From Gordonia zhaorongruii (GTDB lineage Bacteria; Actinomycetota; Actinomycetes; Mycobacteriales; Mycobacteriaceae), in NCBI RefSeq assembly GCF_007559005.1, contig NZ_CP041763.1:248001-312000 (forward strand): a stretch of DNA of 64,000 nucleotides. The letters are read 5' to 3'. Each line of letters starts with the position of its first letter. Within the stretch, counting starts at the first letter, position 1. The notes under the pieces were generated by a model. That model was not told the DNA's origin. It searched no databases and saw nothing but the letters and a program-made list of their open reading frames with translations. Position numbers and translations under genes: made by a program. Shown piece after piece: positions 27,160 through 36,308 of this stretch.

Positions 27160-28998
27160 ATGTCCCGTGCTGTCGGAATCGACCTCGGCACCACCAACTC
27201 CGTGGTGTCCGTTCTCGAAGGCGGCGAGCCCACCGTCATCGCGAACGCTGAAGGCTCCCGCACCACCCCGTCGATCGTCGCGTTCGCGCGCAACGGCGAG
27301 GTTCTCGTCGGTCAGTCCGCCAAGAACCAGGCGGTCACCAACGTCGACCGCACCATTCGCTCGGTCAAGCGCCACATCGGCGAGGGCGACTGGAACGTCG
27401 AGATCGACGACAAGAAGTACACCCCGCAGGAGATCAGCGCGCGCACGCTCATGAAGCTCAAGCGCGACGCCGAGTCGTACCTCGGTGAGGACGTCACCGA
27501 CGCGGTCATCACCGTGCCCGCGTACTTCAACGACTCGCAGCGTCAGGCCACCAAGGAATCCGGCCAGATCGCCGGCCTCAACGTCCTCCGCATCGTGAAC
27601 GAGCCCACCGCGGCCGCTCTGGCCTACGGCCTGGACAAGGGTGAGAAGGAACAGACCATCCTGGTCTTCGACCTCGGTGGCGGCACGTTCGACGTCTCGC
27701 TCCTGGAGATCGGCGACGGTGTCGTCGAGGTCCGCGCCACTTCGGGCGACAACGTCCTCGGTGGTGACGACTGGGACGAGCGCATCGTCGAGTGGCTGGT
27801 CGACAAGTTCAAGGCCAGCTCGGGCATCGACCTGACCAAGGACAAGATGGCGATGCAGCGTCTGCGCGAGGCTGCCGAGAAGGCGAAGATCGAACTGTCT
27901 TCGTCGCAGAGTACCTCGATCAACCTGCCGTACATCACGGTGGACTCCGAGAAGAATCCGCTGTTCCTCGACGAGCAGCTCTCGCGCAGCGAGTTCCAGA
28001 AGATCACCTCTGATCTCCTCGAGCGCACCCGCAAGCCCTTCCAGGCGGTCATCAAGGACGCGGGCATCCCGGTCGGCGACATCGACCACGTGGTCCTCGT
28101 CGGCGGTTCCACCCGTATGCCGGCCGTCACGGACCTGGTCAAGGAGCTGACCGGCGGTCAGGACCCGAACAAGGGCGTGAACCCGGACGAGGTCGTCGCC
28201 GTCGGCGCCGCACTGCAGGCCGGCGTTCTCCGCGGCGAGGTCAAGGACGTGCTGCTGCTGGACGTGACTCCGCTGAGCCTCGGTATCGAGACCAAGGGCG
28301 GTGTCATGCACAAGCTCATCGAGCGCAACACCACCATCCCGACCAAGCGCTCGGAGACCTACACGACGGCCGACGACAATCAGCCGTCCGTGCAGATCCA
28401 GGTGTATCAGGGTGAGCGCGAGATCGCGTCGCACAACAAGCTGCTCGGTTCGTTCGAGCTCGGCGGCATCGCACCGGCTCCGCAGGGTGTCCCGCAGATC
28501 GAGGTGACGTTCGACATCGACGCCAACGGCATCGTGCACGTCACTGCGAAGGACAAGGGCACCGGCAAGGAGAACAGCATCCGCATCCAGGACGGTTCGG
28601 GTCTGTCGAAGGACGAGATCGACCGCATGGTGAAGGACGCCGAGGCCCACGCCGAGGAGGACCGCACTCGCCGCGAGGAGGCCGAGACCCGCAACCAGGC
28701 GGAGTCGTTGGTCAACCAGACCGAGAAGTTCCTCAAGGAGAACGAGGACAAGGTCCCCGAAGACGTCAAGGAGAAGGTGAACGCTGCGATCACCGACGCC
28801 AACGAGTCGCTGAAGGGCACCGACTCGGCGGCCATCCGCACCGCGATCGAGAAGCTGTCGGAGGAGTCGCAGGCCATGGGCCAGGCGATCTACGCCAACG
28901 CGTCGGCCGAGGGCGAAGGCACCGACGGTGCCGCCGAGGGTGACGACGTCGTGGACGCCGAGGTCGTGGACGACCCGGAGGAGGGTGACAAGAAGTGA
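27160..28998 (+). CDS. dnaK: Molecular chaperone DnaK (Hsp70)
   Basis: 612 residues from the ATG at 27160, which follows an ideal AAGGAGG. The ATPase domain opens with [14 protein letters not shown] and contains [19 protein letters not shown] and [17 protein letters not shown]. The substrate domain begins around [27 protein letters not shown]. The tail is acidic ([18 protein letters not shown]). It refolds and holds unfolded proteins with GrpE and DnaJ, and feeds back on HspR. It heads dnaK-grpE-dnaJ-hspR. Stop overlaps the grpE start by 4 bp. Confidence 0.98.
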   Translation: MSRAVGIDLGTTNSVVSVLEGGEPTVIANAEGSRTTPSIVAFARNGEVLVGQSAKNQAVTNVDRTIRSVKRHIGEGDWNVEIDDKKYTPQEISARTLMKLKRDAESYLGEDVTDAVITVPAYFNDSQRQATKESGQIAGLNVLRIVNEPTAAALAYGLDKGEKEQTILVFDLGGGTFDVSLLEIGDGVVEVRATSGDNVLGGDDWDERIVEWLVDKFKASSGIDLTKDKMAMQRLREAAEKAKIELSSSQSTSINLPYITVDSEKNPLFLDEQLSRSEFQKITSDLLERTRKPFQAVIKDAGIPVGDIDHVVLVGGSTRMPAVTDLVKELTGGQDPNKGVNPDEVVAVGAALQAGVLRGEVKDVLLLDVTPLSLGIETKGGVMHKLIERNTTIPTKRSETYTTADDNQPSVQIQVYQGEREIASHNKLLGSFELGGIAPAPQGVPQIEVTFDIDANGIVHVTAKDKGTGKENSIRIQDGSGLSKDEIDRMVKDAEAHAEEDRTRREEAETRNQAESLVNQTEKFLKENEDKVPEDVKEKVNAAITDANESLKGTDSAAIRTAIEKLSEESQAMGQAIYANASAEGEGTDGAAEGDDVVDAEVVDDPEEGDKK

Positions 28999-29612
28999 CC
29001 TTCCCCGATGCCGGAGCTCCGGGACCGGAAGAGGAAGTCGTGATCGACGACCCGCGTGGCACCGACCCCGAGTCGGGGGAGGTGCCCGCGGGCGCCGACG
29101 CGGCCGCCGATCCGGACACCGCAGCACAGGCCGACAGTTCGACGCAGGCCGATGAGGTGCAGACAGATCCAGCGCAGGCCGGGGATGCCGGTGCGCCCGC
29201 CGACACGCAGGTGACCGAGCTGACCGAGGCACTGCAGCGGGAGCGCGCACAGTTCGCGAACTTCCGTCGCCGCAGTGCGGAGGAGCAGTTGCAGGGCGTC
29301 GCCCGCGGCAAGCAGGTCGTCATCGAGAAGCTGCTGCCGATCCTCGACGACCTCGAGCGCGCTCGCGAGCACGGAGACCTCGATGAGGGGCCTTTCCGTG
29401 CGTTCGCGGACAAGCTCACCACGGTTCTCGACGGTGAGAAGCTGGTGAAGTTCGCGGAGCCGGGTGATGTCTTCGACCCGGAGATCCACGAGGCGATCCA
29501 GAACGACGGCAGTGGTGACGAACCGGTCGTCAACCTGGTCTACCGTGCCGGATACCGGCTCGGCGACAAGGTGATCCGTACCGCGATGGTCACGGTGACC
29601 GATCCCGCTTAG
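28995..29612 (+). CDS. grpE: GrpE nucleotide-exchange factor
   Basis: 205 residues. It starts at GTG 28995, overlapping the dnaK stop (GTGA). A disordered acidic N-terminus of ~70 residues is followed by the coiled coil ([25 protein letters not shown]) and the beta-wing domain with [34 protein letters not shown] and [24 protein letters not shown]. It releases ADP from DnaK. A hairpin follows at 29629-29658 before dnaJ. Confidence 0.97.
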   Translation: MTFPDAGAPGPEEEVVIDDPRGTDPESGEVPAGADAAADPDTAAQADSSTQADEVQTDPAQAGDAGAPADTQVTELTEALQRERAQFANFRRRSAEEQLQGVARGKQVVIEKLLPILDDLERAREHGDLDEGPFRAFADKLTTVLDGEKLVKFAEPGDVFDPEIHEAIQNDGSGDEPVVNLVYRAGYRLGDKVIRTAMVTVTDPA

Positions 29613-29628
29613 GTCACTGAGTCCCGCA

Positions 29629-29658
29629 GCGGCCGGGCCGTTGATTCGGCCCGGCCGC
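29629..29658 (+). terminator. Hairpin between grpE and dnaJ (possible attenuator)
   Basis: Perfect 12-bp arms GCGGCCGGGCCG (29629-29640) and CGGCCCGGCCGC (29647-29658), loop TTGATT, 17 bp past the grpE stop. Inside an operon it may lower dnaJ-hspR expression relative to dnaK-grpE or mark an mRNA processing point. Confidence 0.55.
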
Positions 29659-29734
29659 CGCGTCGGACACCTGGTTCCGCCCGTTACGGGCGATGATTGC
29701 TACGACAACAGACTTTTTCAGGAGGTGACGTCTG

Positions 29735-30931
29735 ATGGCTCCCCAGCGTGAATGGGTGGATCGCGATTTCTACGCAGACCTCGGCGTTTCTTCCGACGCC
29801 ACCGCGGATCAGATCAAGAAGGCCTACCGGAAGCTCGCCCGCGAGCTGCACCCCGACGCCAATCCTGGCGATACGGCGGCCGAGGAGCGCTTCAAGCGAG
29901 TGTCGGAAGCCCACAGCGTGCTCGCAGACGATGCGAAGCGCAAAGAGTACGACGAGATGCGCAAGCTCATGGCCAGCGGCCGGTTCCGTGGTGGCGCGCC
30001 CGGTGGCGGCGGGTTCTCCGGTGGCGGGAGCCCCGGTGGATTCGGTGGTGCCCCAGGCGCGGGCGGATTCGACATCGGCGACCTGTTCGGCGACGGCGGT
30101 GCCGACGTCGGCGACATCTTCGGCGGCCTATTCGGCGGCGGAGGTCGCAGCCGGGGCGGCGCCGCATCGAGTCCGCGCCAGCGCCGCGGCAACGATCTGG
30201 AAACGGAGACGACGCTCGCGTTCCGCGATGCGGTGAAGGGCACGACCGTCCAGTTGCGGGTCACCAGCCCGTCGCCGTGCACCACGTGTCACGGCAGCGG
30301 CGCGAAGCCCGGCACGAGTCCGCGGACCTGCTCGACATGCCGGGGCTCCGGGTTCGTCAGCCGCAACCAGGGGCACTTCGGATTCTCCGAGCCCTGCTCG
30401 GACTGTCAGGGCACCGGCACCAAGATCGACGACCCGTGCTCGGACTGCTCGGGTTCGGGGATCACGGTGCGTCCGCGCACCATCAACGTCCGCGTTCCGC
30501 AGGGCGTCGAAGACGGGCAGCGGATACGGCTGGCAGGCCAGGGGGAGGCCGGTCGTCGCGGAGCACCGTCGGGTGACCTGTACGTGACGGTGCACGTCAA
30601 TGCCGACAGGGTGTTCACGCGGATCGGCAACGATCTCAAGGTGGAGCTGCCGGTCAGCATCGCCGAACTGGTACTCGGCGCGACGGTGTCGGTCCCGACC
30701 CTGGACAGCTCCGTCGGCGTCAAGATTCCGGCGGGGACGTCGGACGGACGCACCTTGCGACTCAAGGGGCGAGGCGTCCCGAAGCGCTCCGGCGGTGCGG
30801 GCGATCTGCTGGTGACCGTCAAGGTCGCCGTGCCCGCGAAGCTGGACGACGCAGCCCTGGACGCGATGAGATCGTATGCAGCGGCTGAACGATCCAGCGG
30901 GTTCGACCCGCGTGATGGATGGGCACGGTGA
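29735..30931 (+). CDS. dnaJ: Co-chaperone DnaJ (Hsp40, type I)
   Basis: 398 residues after a strong AGGAGGTGA. The J domain carries HPD at residues 39-41. A Gly/Phe-rich linker follows (about residues 85-150). The zinc-binding repeats are [24 protein letters not shown] and CSDCSGSG, and the C-terminal substrate-binding domains end SFDP-like [10 protein letters not shown]. It delivers unfolded clients to DnaK and stimulates its ATPase. It corresponds to DnaJ1, the copy linked to dnaK in mycobacteria. Confidence 0.97.
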   Translation: MAPQREWVDRDFYADLGVSSDATADQIKKAYRKLARELHPDANPGDTAAEERFKRVSEAHSVLADDAKRKEYDEMRKLMASGRFRGGAPGGGGFSGGGSPGGFGGAPGAGGFDIGDLFGDGGADVGDIFGGLFGGGGRSRGGAASSPRQRRGNDLETETTLAFRDAVKGTTVQLRVTSPSPCTTCHGSGAKPGTSPRTCSTCRGSGFVSRNQGHFGFSEPCSDCQGTGTKIDDPCSDCSGSGITVRPRTINVRVPQGVEDGQRIRLAGQGEAGRRGAPSGDLYVTVHVNADRVFTRIGNDLKVELPVSIAELVLGATVSVPTLDSSVGVKIPAGTSDGRTLRLKGRGVPKRSGGAGDLLVTVKVAVPAKLDDAALDAMRSYAAAERSSGFDPRDGWAR

Positions 30932-30937
30932 TGAGCG

Positions 30938-31342
30938 ATGGCTACGGAGAAGCGGCGCGACGACACAGGTGACACGGCCACCTTCCTGATCTCGGTGGCC
31001 GCTGAACTCGCGGGCATGCATGCGCAGACGCTGCGCACGTACGACCGTCTCGGCCTGGTCACGCCGCAGCGCACGAGTGGCGGCGGTCGGCGCTACTCGT
31101 CGCGTGACGTGGAGCTGCTCCGCGAAGTGCAGCGCCTCTCGCAGGACGAGGGCGTGAATTTGGCGGGCGTGAAACGGATCATCGAACTCACCGACCAGGT
31201 GGATGCGCTGCGCGCTCGTGTCACCGAACTCACGCGTGACCTGGAAGAGGTGCACCGCCACGGCCGGCCGGGCGCCGAGCTGGTGCCGGTGCCCCGCTCG
31301 AGTGCGCTCGTCGTCTGGCAGCCGCGCAAGCGCAAGCGCTGA
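30938..31342 (+). CDS. hspR: Heat-shock repressor HspR (MerR family)
   Basis: 134 residues starting 6 bp after dnaJ. The MerR-type HTH reads FLISVAAELAGMHAQTLRTYDRLGLVTPQRTSGGGRRYSSRDVELLREVQRLS, followed by a short coiled coil and a basic tail (WQPRKRKR). HspR binds HAIR boxes; one stands before dnaK (27007-27027) and a degenerate one before clpB (58464-58484). A GC hairpin follows the stop. Confidence 0.96.
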   Translation: MATEKRRDDTGDTATFLISVAAELAGMHAQTLRTYDRLGLVTPQRTSGGGRRYSSRDVELLREVQRLSQDEGVNLAGVKRIIELTDQVDALRARVTELTRDLEEVHRHGRPGAELVPVPRSSALVVWQPRKRKR

Positions 31343-31358
31343 TCGGCGGCCACGGGTC

Positions 31359-31384
31359 GTCACCGGCTCGCCGGCGCCGGTGAC
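31359..31384. terminator. Hairpin between convergent hspR and flavohemoglobin genes
   Basis: Arms GTCACCGGC (31359-31367) and GCCGGTGAC (31376-31384), 9 bp, loop of 8 nt. It sits in the 45-bp gap and can serve both strands. Confidence 0.6.
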
Positions 31385-31387
31385 ACC

Positions 31388-32542
31388 TCAGTTCAACGGA
31401 TCGTGCGAGATGTTCTCGGCATCGACTCCGGCCTTGCGGAGTTCCCACTGCGTGTGGAAGACCATCGAGGGCGGACCGGACAGCAGAACCTGGCGATCGG
31501 ACCAGTCCTGATACGCGGCGGCGACGTCGCCGACCCTTCCGTGCCGGATCTCCAGACCCCATTGGTGCGGGTCTGCCGAGCCCTGAATCCACCAGGGGTC
31601 CTCGGTGGTCTCGGCGACCCCGGTCACGCGCAGCCACGGATTGGTGCGGGCCAGTTGCTGGAGGACGCCCAACTCGTAGAGCTCGCCGGGGTGCCGGGTT
31701 CCGTAGAACAGGTGGGTCGGTGGGCAGTCGGTGCGCTGCGCCATGTCGAGCAGGATGGCGCGCAGCGGGGAGAGCCCTGAGCCGCCCGCGACCATCAGCA
31801 CCGGTTTTCCCGGTACCACCTGCATCAGGCCGTGCTGCTGGCCGAATGTCCACACGTCACCGGGTTGGGTCTCGCGAACGATCGACCCGCTGATCTGACC
31901 GCCCGGTAGCGCGTGCACGTGGAATTCGATCTCGCCCTGTGCGTTCGGCGGGGTGGCCGGTGACAGGTTCCGCCAGTGCTGCGGCCACTGGGGGATCTGC
32001 ACCTCCAGATACTGCCCGGCGGTGAAACGTGCGGCGGTACCGTCGGCCACCACGCGCACGACTGCCCGTTCCCGGTTGATGGTGAACTTCTGGACCACGC
32101 GGGCGTGCCATACGGCGGGGCCGTCCGCGCTGTCGGCCGCGCCGCGCATGACGCCGGTCATCAGCATCATCGCGTGCGAGACCGTCTCGTGCGACTGCAC
32201 GGTCCAACGCTCACCGAGCATGCGGGCGAACTCCGTCATCAGCGCGTCGTACATGAGCCAGTAGTGGTCGCTCTGCACGCCGTACTTGCGATGGTCGCGG
32301 CCCAACTGGGCGAGGAACTCGATGAGTTCCTCGTGGCCGTCCTCTGCGCCGATGCCTTCGAGTACGTGGTCGAGAACCTGCACGAACGTGTGCCGGAGGC
32401 CTCGCATCTCGACCGGGAACAGGTCTCGCAGCGCGGGGGTCGTCCCGAAGAGTCGGTTGAACAGGCTCACTGCGAACCCGTCGGGGTCGGCGGCGATCTT
32501 CTCGCGGAGCACTGTCAACACGGGTTGCTGTGAGTGCGTCAC
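31388..32542 (-). CDS. Flavohemoglobin-like protein (globin-FAD-NAD fusion)
   Basis: 384 residues. The globin domain (about 1-140) has the probable proximal His in LGRDHRKYGVQSDHYWLM. FAD motif: RNLSPATPPNAQGEIEFHVHALPGGQISGSI. NAD motif: VLMVAGGSGLSPLRAILLDMAQ, with VLLSGPPSMV near the C-terminus. By eye the usual distal Tyr (B10) aligns with Phe in SLFNRLFG, and the E7 Gln is not evident. That suggests a type II flavohemoglobin, like the M. tuberculosis protein near clpB, rather than a classical NO dioxygenase. GTG at 32542 follows AGGAGG. Confidence 0.88.
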   Translation of the reverse strand: MTHSQQPVLTVLREKIAADPDGFAVSLFNRLFGTTPALRDLFPVEMRGLRHTFVQVLDHVLEGIGAEDGHEELIEFLAQLGRDHRKYGVQSDHYWLMYDALMTEFARMLGERWTVQSHETVSHAMMLMTGVMRGAADSADGPAVWHARVVQKFTINRERAVVRVVADGTAARFTAGQYLEVQIPQWPQHWRNLSPATPPNAQGEIEFHVHALPGGQISGSIVRETQPGDVWTFGQQHGLMQVVPGKPVLMVAGGSGLSPLRAILLDMAQRTDCPPTHLFYGTRHPGELYELGVLQQLARTNPWLRVTGVAETTEDPWWIQGSADPHQWGLEIRHGRVGDVAAAYQDWSDRQVLLSGPPSMVFHTQWELRKAGVDAENISHDPLN

Positions 32543-32707
32543 CGACGTAAGCCTCCTGTGATTCGGGGGAAGGGATCTCTTGTTTCCGAGAGTAGCGGCA
32601 GCAGGGCACTCGGGCGTGAGCCGACGCGGCTATCTGGTCCAGCGACGACGCCGATCGGGCGATCCCGGTCCCGTCTCAGGTGTTGCCCGCGCCGATATCA
32701 TCAGAAG

Positions 32708-33391
32708 ATGACCTCTGTAGACCGCTTCGACTCCGACGACTTCAACCGGACACAGGCCGACGCGCTGCTGTCGACGACCCGGTCGGTGCGCAAACGGCTC
32801 GACCTGACACGCGACGTCCCCGACGACGTCCTGCTCGAATGCCTGCAGCTCGCAGTGCAGGCGCCGACCGGATCGAACAATCAGGGCTGGCGGTGGTTGG
32901 TGGTTCGCGACTCCGCCACCAAGGAGCGTCTTGCCGAGATCTATCGCAAGGCAGGCGGCGAGTACCTCGCGGCGGGCGTCGCGAACGCTGAGACCGGATC
33001 GCAGTCGGGCCGGGTGGCGACGTCGGCCCACTACCTCGCCGATCATCTCGGAGAGGTCCCGGTGATCGTCATCCCGATGATCGTCGGCCGTCTCGACCAG
33101 TTGAGCGATGCGCCGAACACGGCTGCCGCTGCTGGTTTGATGGGATCGATCCTGCCCGCCACGTGGAGCTTGCAGCTCGCGTTGCGCAGCCGTGGGCTCG
33201 GCAGTTGCTTCACAACCCTCCACCTCAACGCGGAGGCTGAGGCAGCCGAACTGCTCGGCATCCCATCGCACATGACGCAGGCCGGTCTGATCCCGGTCGC
33301 ATACACGACGGGAACCTCGTTCCGCTCTGCCCAGCGTCCGCCGGTAGAGCAGATCACGTACCTCGATCAATACAAGAACCCGATTCGCTGA
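32708..33391 (+). CDS. Nitroreductase-family FMN oxidoreductase
   Basis: 227 residues from ATG 32708 (MTSVDRFDSDDF). Nitroreductase fold signatures: LLSTTRSVRKRLDL (FMN-phosphate Arg-Ser-Val-Arg), LQLAVQAPTGSNNQGWRWLVVRD, and LPATWSLQLALRSRGLGSCFTTLHL. The substrate may be a nitro compound, quinone or flavin; the sequence does not tell. It is divergent from the flavohemoglobin gene (165-bp gap), so shared nitrosative or redox stress control is conceivable but unproven. The longer frame to 32534 adds a non-homologous extension. Confidence 0.85.
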   Translation: MTSVDRFDSDDFNRTQADALLSTTRSVRKRLDLTRDVPDDVLLECLQLAVQAPTGSNNQGWRWLVVRDSATKERLAEIYRKAGGEYLAAGVANAETGSQSGRVATSAHYLADHLGEVPVIVIPMIVGRLDQLSDAPNTAAAAGLMGSILPATWSLQLALRSRGLGSCFTTLHLNAEAEAAELLGIPSHMTQAGLIPVAYTTGTSFRSAQRPPVEQITYLDQYKNPIR

Positions 33392-33469
33392 CGACTTCCG
33401 GCCGGTGAACGTCATCGACGCGGCCCAACGTCGTACAGACGAAATTCCCGTATCGGAGAGTGCCGCAGC

Positions 33470-34642
33470 ATGGCTCCTCGGGATGTGCAGATGTGGCACT
33501 CTGAGTCAGTGGTGACGTTGAGCGGAGTGATCCCCGGGATCGTCGACGCGCACGTGCATTTCTACGACCCGATGCAGTCCACGTGGGCGCTGTCGAGGTT
33601 CGCACGTGTTGCGACGATGCCGCTCGTCAACCGGTTTCCGCGGCCGGCGCTGTGGTTGTCGGGAATGATCTCCCAGCGTGCCGAACTCCGGATGATGATC
33701 GATCCGAGCATCACGGCGTCCGCGTACGAACCGCGGCAGTACGCAGCCGAGGCGGAGAACGTCAGCAGTGTCTGCGGCGTGGGGATCGACACCGTCGTCA
33801 ATATGGAGTCGCACTGGTCGGCTGCCGGACCGAGCGCCGTGTCCTCGTCGTTCGCGGAGACGCGTTACGTAGCGGGTCTGCCGTTCGGCCACAGTGGGCT
33901 GCCTGCGTTGGGCGGGTTGGTGGTGACCGGCGATCCGAGCGACCCCGAGTTCGGTGCGGGGCTGGCCGATCAGCTTCGCTACACCGAGCTGGTGCGCGGC
34001 GTCCGATTCAAGTGGGCGCGGCACTTCGATTCCCAGGTGTCGACGTGGCGGCGCCCGTCCGGCATCTTGAGCTCGGCCGATTTCCTGCGGGGATTCGAGT
34101 CGATCGTGGAGCACGAACTGGTGTTTCACTCGCTCTCCTACTCCCACCAACTCGGCGAACTGGATCTGCTGGCACGGCGGTTTCCGGAGACGACGATCGT
34201 CGTCGAGCATCTCGGTCTTCCCGTCGGAGTCTTCGGTCCGGTCGGCGGCCAGACCGGACGAACCGCTGCTGCGCGCGCCGAGATCCTCAACCTGTGGCGG
34301 GAGCGGATGTCGATGCTGGCTGCGCGTCCGAACATCTCGGTCAAGATCTCCGGTCTGGCGATCGGGCTGCTCGGGTACGGCCGTGAGACGTCGGACAACA
34401 TCGGTGGCCGTGACATCCTCGCCGACATGATCGGTCCGCTGGTGCTGCACGTGGTGGACCAGTTCGGGCCGGAGCGGGTGATCTTCGGGTCGGACATGCC
34501 GATCGATCGGCCGAACGCATCCATCGACACGGTGATCGGTGCGCTCCTCGACGTGGTCGGGGAGCGTGGCGACCATCTGCTCGCGAATCTGTTCGCGCGC
34601 AATGCGCAGCGGCTGTACGGGTTGGAGGTCGCGGGCGCCTGA
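33470..34642 (+). CDS. Amidohydrolase-2 family metal-dependent hydrolase
   Basis: 390 residues. TIM-barrel amidohydrolase (PF04909 type): metal-binding IVDAHVHFYDP (His28, His30), VVNMESHW, VRGVRFKWARHFD, TTIVVEHLGLPVG and RVIFGSDMPIDRP with the late Asp. Relatives hydrolyse lactones or decarboxylate aromatic acids. It is followed 127 bp downstream by a steroid-dehydrogenase-like SDR, so a role in steroid or cyclic-compound breakdown is possible. Start could be 33470 or a few codons later. Confidence 0.82.
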   Translation: MAPRDVQMWHSESVVTLSGVIPGIVDAHVHFYDPMQSTWALSRFARVATMPLVNRFPRPALWLSGMISQRAELRMMIDPSITASAYEPRQYAAEAENVSSVCGVGIDTVVNMESHWSAAGPSAVSSSFAETRYVAGLPFGHSGLPALGGLVVTGDPSDPEFGAGLADQLRYTELVRGVRFKWARHFDSQVSTWRRPSGILSSADFLRGFESIVEHELVFHSLSYSHQLGELDLLARRFPETTIVVEHLGLPVGVFGPVGGQTGRTAAARAEILNLWRERMSMLAARPNISVKISGLAIGLLGYGRETSDNIGGRDILADMIGPLVLHVVDQFGPERVIFGSDMPIDRPNASIDTVIGALLDVVGERGDHLLANLFARNAQRLYGLEVAGA

Positions 34643-34746
34643 GTTTCCCCGCTCAGCGTCTGAAACCGCGTCAGGCGGTTACCGCCTCCGTGCGGGGAAT
34701 TCTGCGCGCCGAACCACTGAAGCGAGTAGGCCGTGTACACCACAAG

Positions 34747-34760
34747 TGAAACATGTTCTA
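34747..34760 (+). promoter_or_regulatory. KstR-like box before the SDR gene
   Basis: TGAAACATGTTCTA fits every fixed position of TNNAACNNGTTNNA, the operator of KstR, the sterol-catabolism repressor of mycobacteria and rhodococci. It ends 9 bp before the SDR start. A 14-bp degenerate motif can occur by chance, but its position and the downstream enzyme type support it. Confidence 0.5.
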
Positions 34761-34769
34761 GTAAGTCTC

Positions 34770-35639
34770 ATGGGTGTGTACGTGGTGACCGGATCGGCGT
34801 CGGGAATGGGACAGGCGGTGACGCTGCGGCTGAGAGCCGACGGGCACACGGTGGTCGGCGTGGACCTCGCCGGTGCGGAGGTCGATGCGGACCTCTCGAC
34901 GTCCGAAGGGCGATCGGCCGCTATCGGCCTCCTTCTGGAGAAGGTCGACGGTCCGCTCGACGGCGCAGTCATGGCCGCCGGGATGGGGCCGAAGCGCGGA
35001 CGTGAGCGGATGCTCGTCGAGGTCAACGTGCTGGGCGTGACCGACCTGCTCGAAGCGCTTCGTCCCAAGCTGGCGGCCGCAGCGAAGGCGAAGGTGGTGG
35101 TGTTCGGATCCAACTCGACGACGTCGACGCCGTTCGTGCCGCGCATGGCGATCAAACGTCTCGTCGACGGCGACGCGGAAGGCGCGACCCGGATACTGAA
35201 ACGGCGCGGATCTCTGTCGGGACCGGCATCGTATGCCGCCTCGAAGATCGCCGTGGCGCGGTGGGTGCGCCGGATCTGTGTGACCCCGGAGTGGGCGGGG
35301 GAGGGTATCCGGATGAATGTGATCGCTCCGGGCCCGGTGATGACGCCGTTGCTCGCCGGTCAGCTGAAGAGTTCCACTGCGAGTCAGGTGAAATCGTTCC
35401 CGGTCCCGATTCGGGAGTACGGGACGCCTGAACAACTGGCCGAGTGGGTGATGACGATGCTGTCGCCGGCCGCCGATTTCATGGTCGGCACGGTCGTCAC
35501 CGTGGACGGCGGAACGGAGGCTCTGCTGCGGCCGGACGATTGGCCTGCCCGGCTGCCGCTGCGCCTGCTGCCCCGGATGGGCTGGTCGATGTACCGGGCG
35601 CCCAAGCGTGGTCAGGTGGCGGATTACTCGGACACCTGA
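34770..35639 (+). CDS. SDR oxidoreductase, 3-alpha-hydroxysteroid dehydrogenase-like
   Basis: 289 residues. Rossmann motif VVTGSASGMGQAV, NADH-binding VDLAGAEVDADLSTSEGR, catalytic Ser (VVVFGSNST), Tyr155 and Lys159 in SYAASKIAVARWVRR, and MNVIAPGPVMTPLL. The line-up with bacterial 3-alpha-hydroxysteroid dehydrogenase/carbonyl reductase (ADLST-EGR block, long insert between Ser and Tyr) is good by eye. It would interconvert a steroid or other secondary alcohol with its ketone. A KstR-like box precedes the start. The 3' end overlaps the convergent TetR gene by 16 bp. Confidence 0.85.
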   Translation: MGVYVVTGSASGMGQAVTLRLRADGHTVVGVDLAGAEVDADLSTSEGRSAAIGLLLEKVDGPLDGAVMAAGMGPKRGRERMLVEVNVLGVTDLLEALRPKLAAAAKAKVVVFGSNSTTSTPFVPRMAIKRLVDGDAEGATRILKRRGSLSGPASYAASKIAVARWVRRICVTPEWAGEGIRMNVIAPGPVMTPLLAGQLKSSTASQVKSFPVPIREYGTPEQLAEWVMTMLSPAADFMVGTVVTVDGGTEALLRPDDWPARLPLRLLPRMGWSMYRAPKRGQVADYSDT

Positions 35640-36205
35640 GTCTCGTCCGGGTCGATGCCCGCCAGCTGGAAGGCGGCGAGTGCGGTGGTGCGTATCGCCC
35701 ACTCGAGCTCGTCGATCGACGGGTGCGACGAGTTCTCGAAGCCGGTGAGTATCAACATGGAGGTGGCGGCGAGATTCTCGGCGAGGTCGGCGCCGAACAG
35801 CTCGACGCCCATGTCGCGGATCGCGGTACGGCGTGCGGACTCCACTTCCGCGAGGGCATCATGCACGACGGGGTCGGTGCTCGCCCAGCTGCGGATGGCG
35901 CGCTCGGTGTCGTGCGGCAGGTTCAGTGCGATATCGATCAGTGCTTCGATCCGGTCTCTCGGATCGGTCACCTGCCGGGCGCCTTCCACGAGGCGGTCGG
36001 TGGCTTCGAGCCGCCAGTGGGCGATCAGCGCCGATTCGAAGGTCTTCCAACTGCGGAACGAATGGTAGAAGGAGCCGGTGGTCACCCCCGCTTCGGTGCA
36101 GACGGCCGACTGCTTGAACCCCGCGTATCCCTCACGTGCGAGAACGGTCATGCCCGCCTGGAGGAATCGTCTGCGCAACCTGCTCGGTTCGGCGTCCCTG
36201 TCCAT
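35624..36205 (-). CDS. TetR-family repressor, divergent from MpaB-like gene
   Basis: 193 residues from ATG 36205; the frame upstream to 36310 would run through the intergenic operator and is rejected. HTH: RRRFLQAGMTVLAREGYAGFKQSAVCTEAGVTTGSFYHSFRSWKTFESALI. The C-terminal domain is all-helical with no recognised ligand motif. An 18-bp palindrome (36249-36266) lies in the 103-bp gap to the divergent MpaB-like gene, so the protein probably represses both genes. Confidence 0.9.
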   Translation of the reverse strand: MDRDAEPSRLRRRFLQAGMTVLAREGYAGFKQSAVCTEAGVTTGSFYHSFRSWKTFESALIAHWRLEATDRLVEGARQVTDPRDRIEALIDIALNLPHDTERAIRSWASTDPVVHDALAEVESARRTAIRDMGVELFGADLAENLAATSMLILTGFENSSHPSIDELEWAIRTTALAAFQLAGIDPDETQVSE

Positions 36206-36248
36206 CCCCGGATTGTTGCATGAGGGTAGCGCCGACTCTTGCCTTTCT

Positions 36249-36266
36249 CCATAAGTCGACTTATGG
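36249..36266. promoter_or_regulatory. TetR operator in divergent promoter
   Basis: CCATAAGTCGACTTATGG, a perfect 18-bp palindrome between the divergent tetR (start 36205) and the MpaB-like gene (start 36309). Placement is classic for autoregulated TetR repressors. Confidence 0.75.
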
Positions 36267-36308
36267 TGACAGTGGATGTGATCCACATCATCATCGAGGA
36301 GGACTCGC

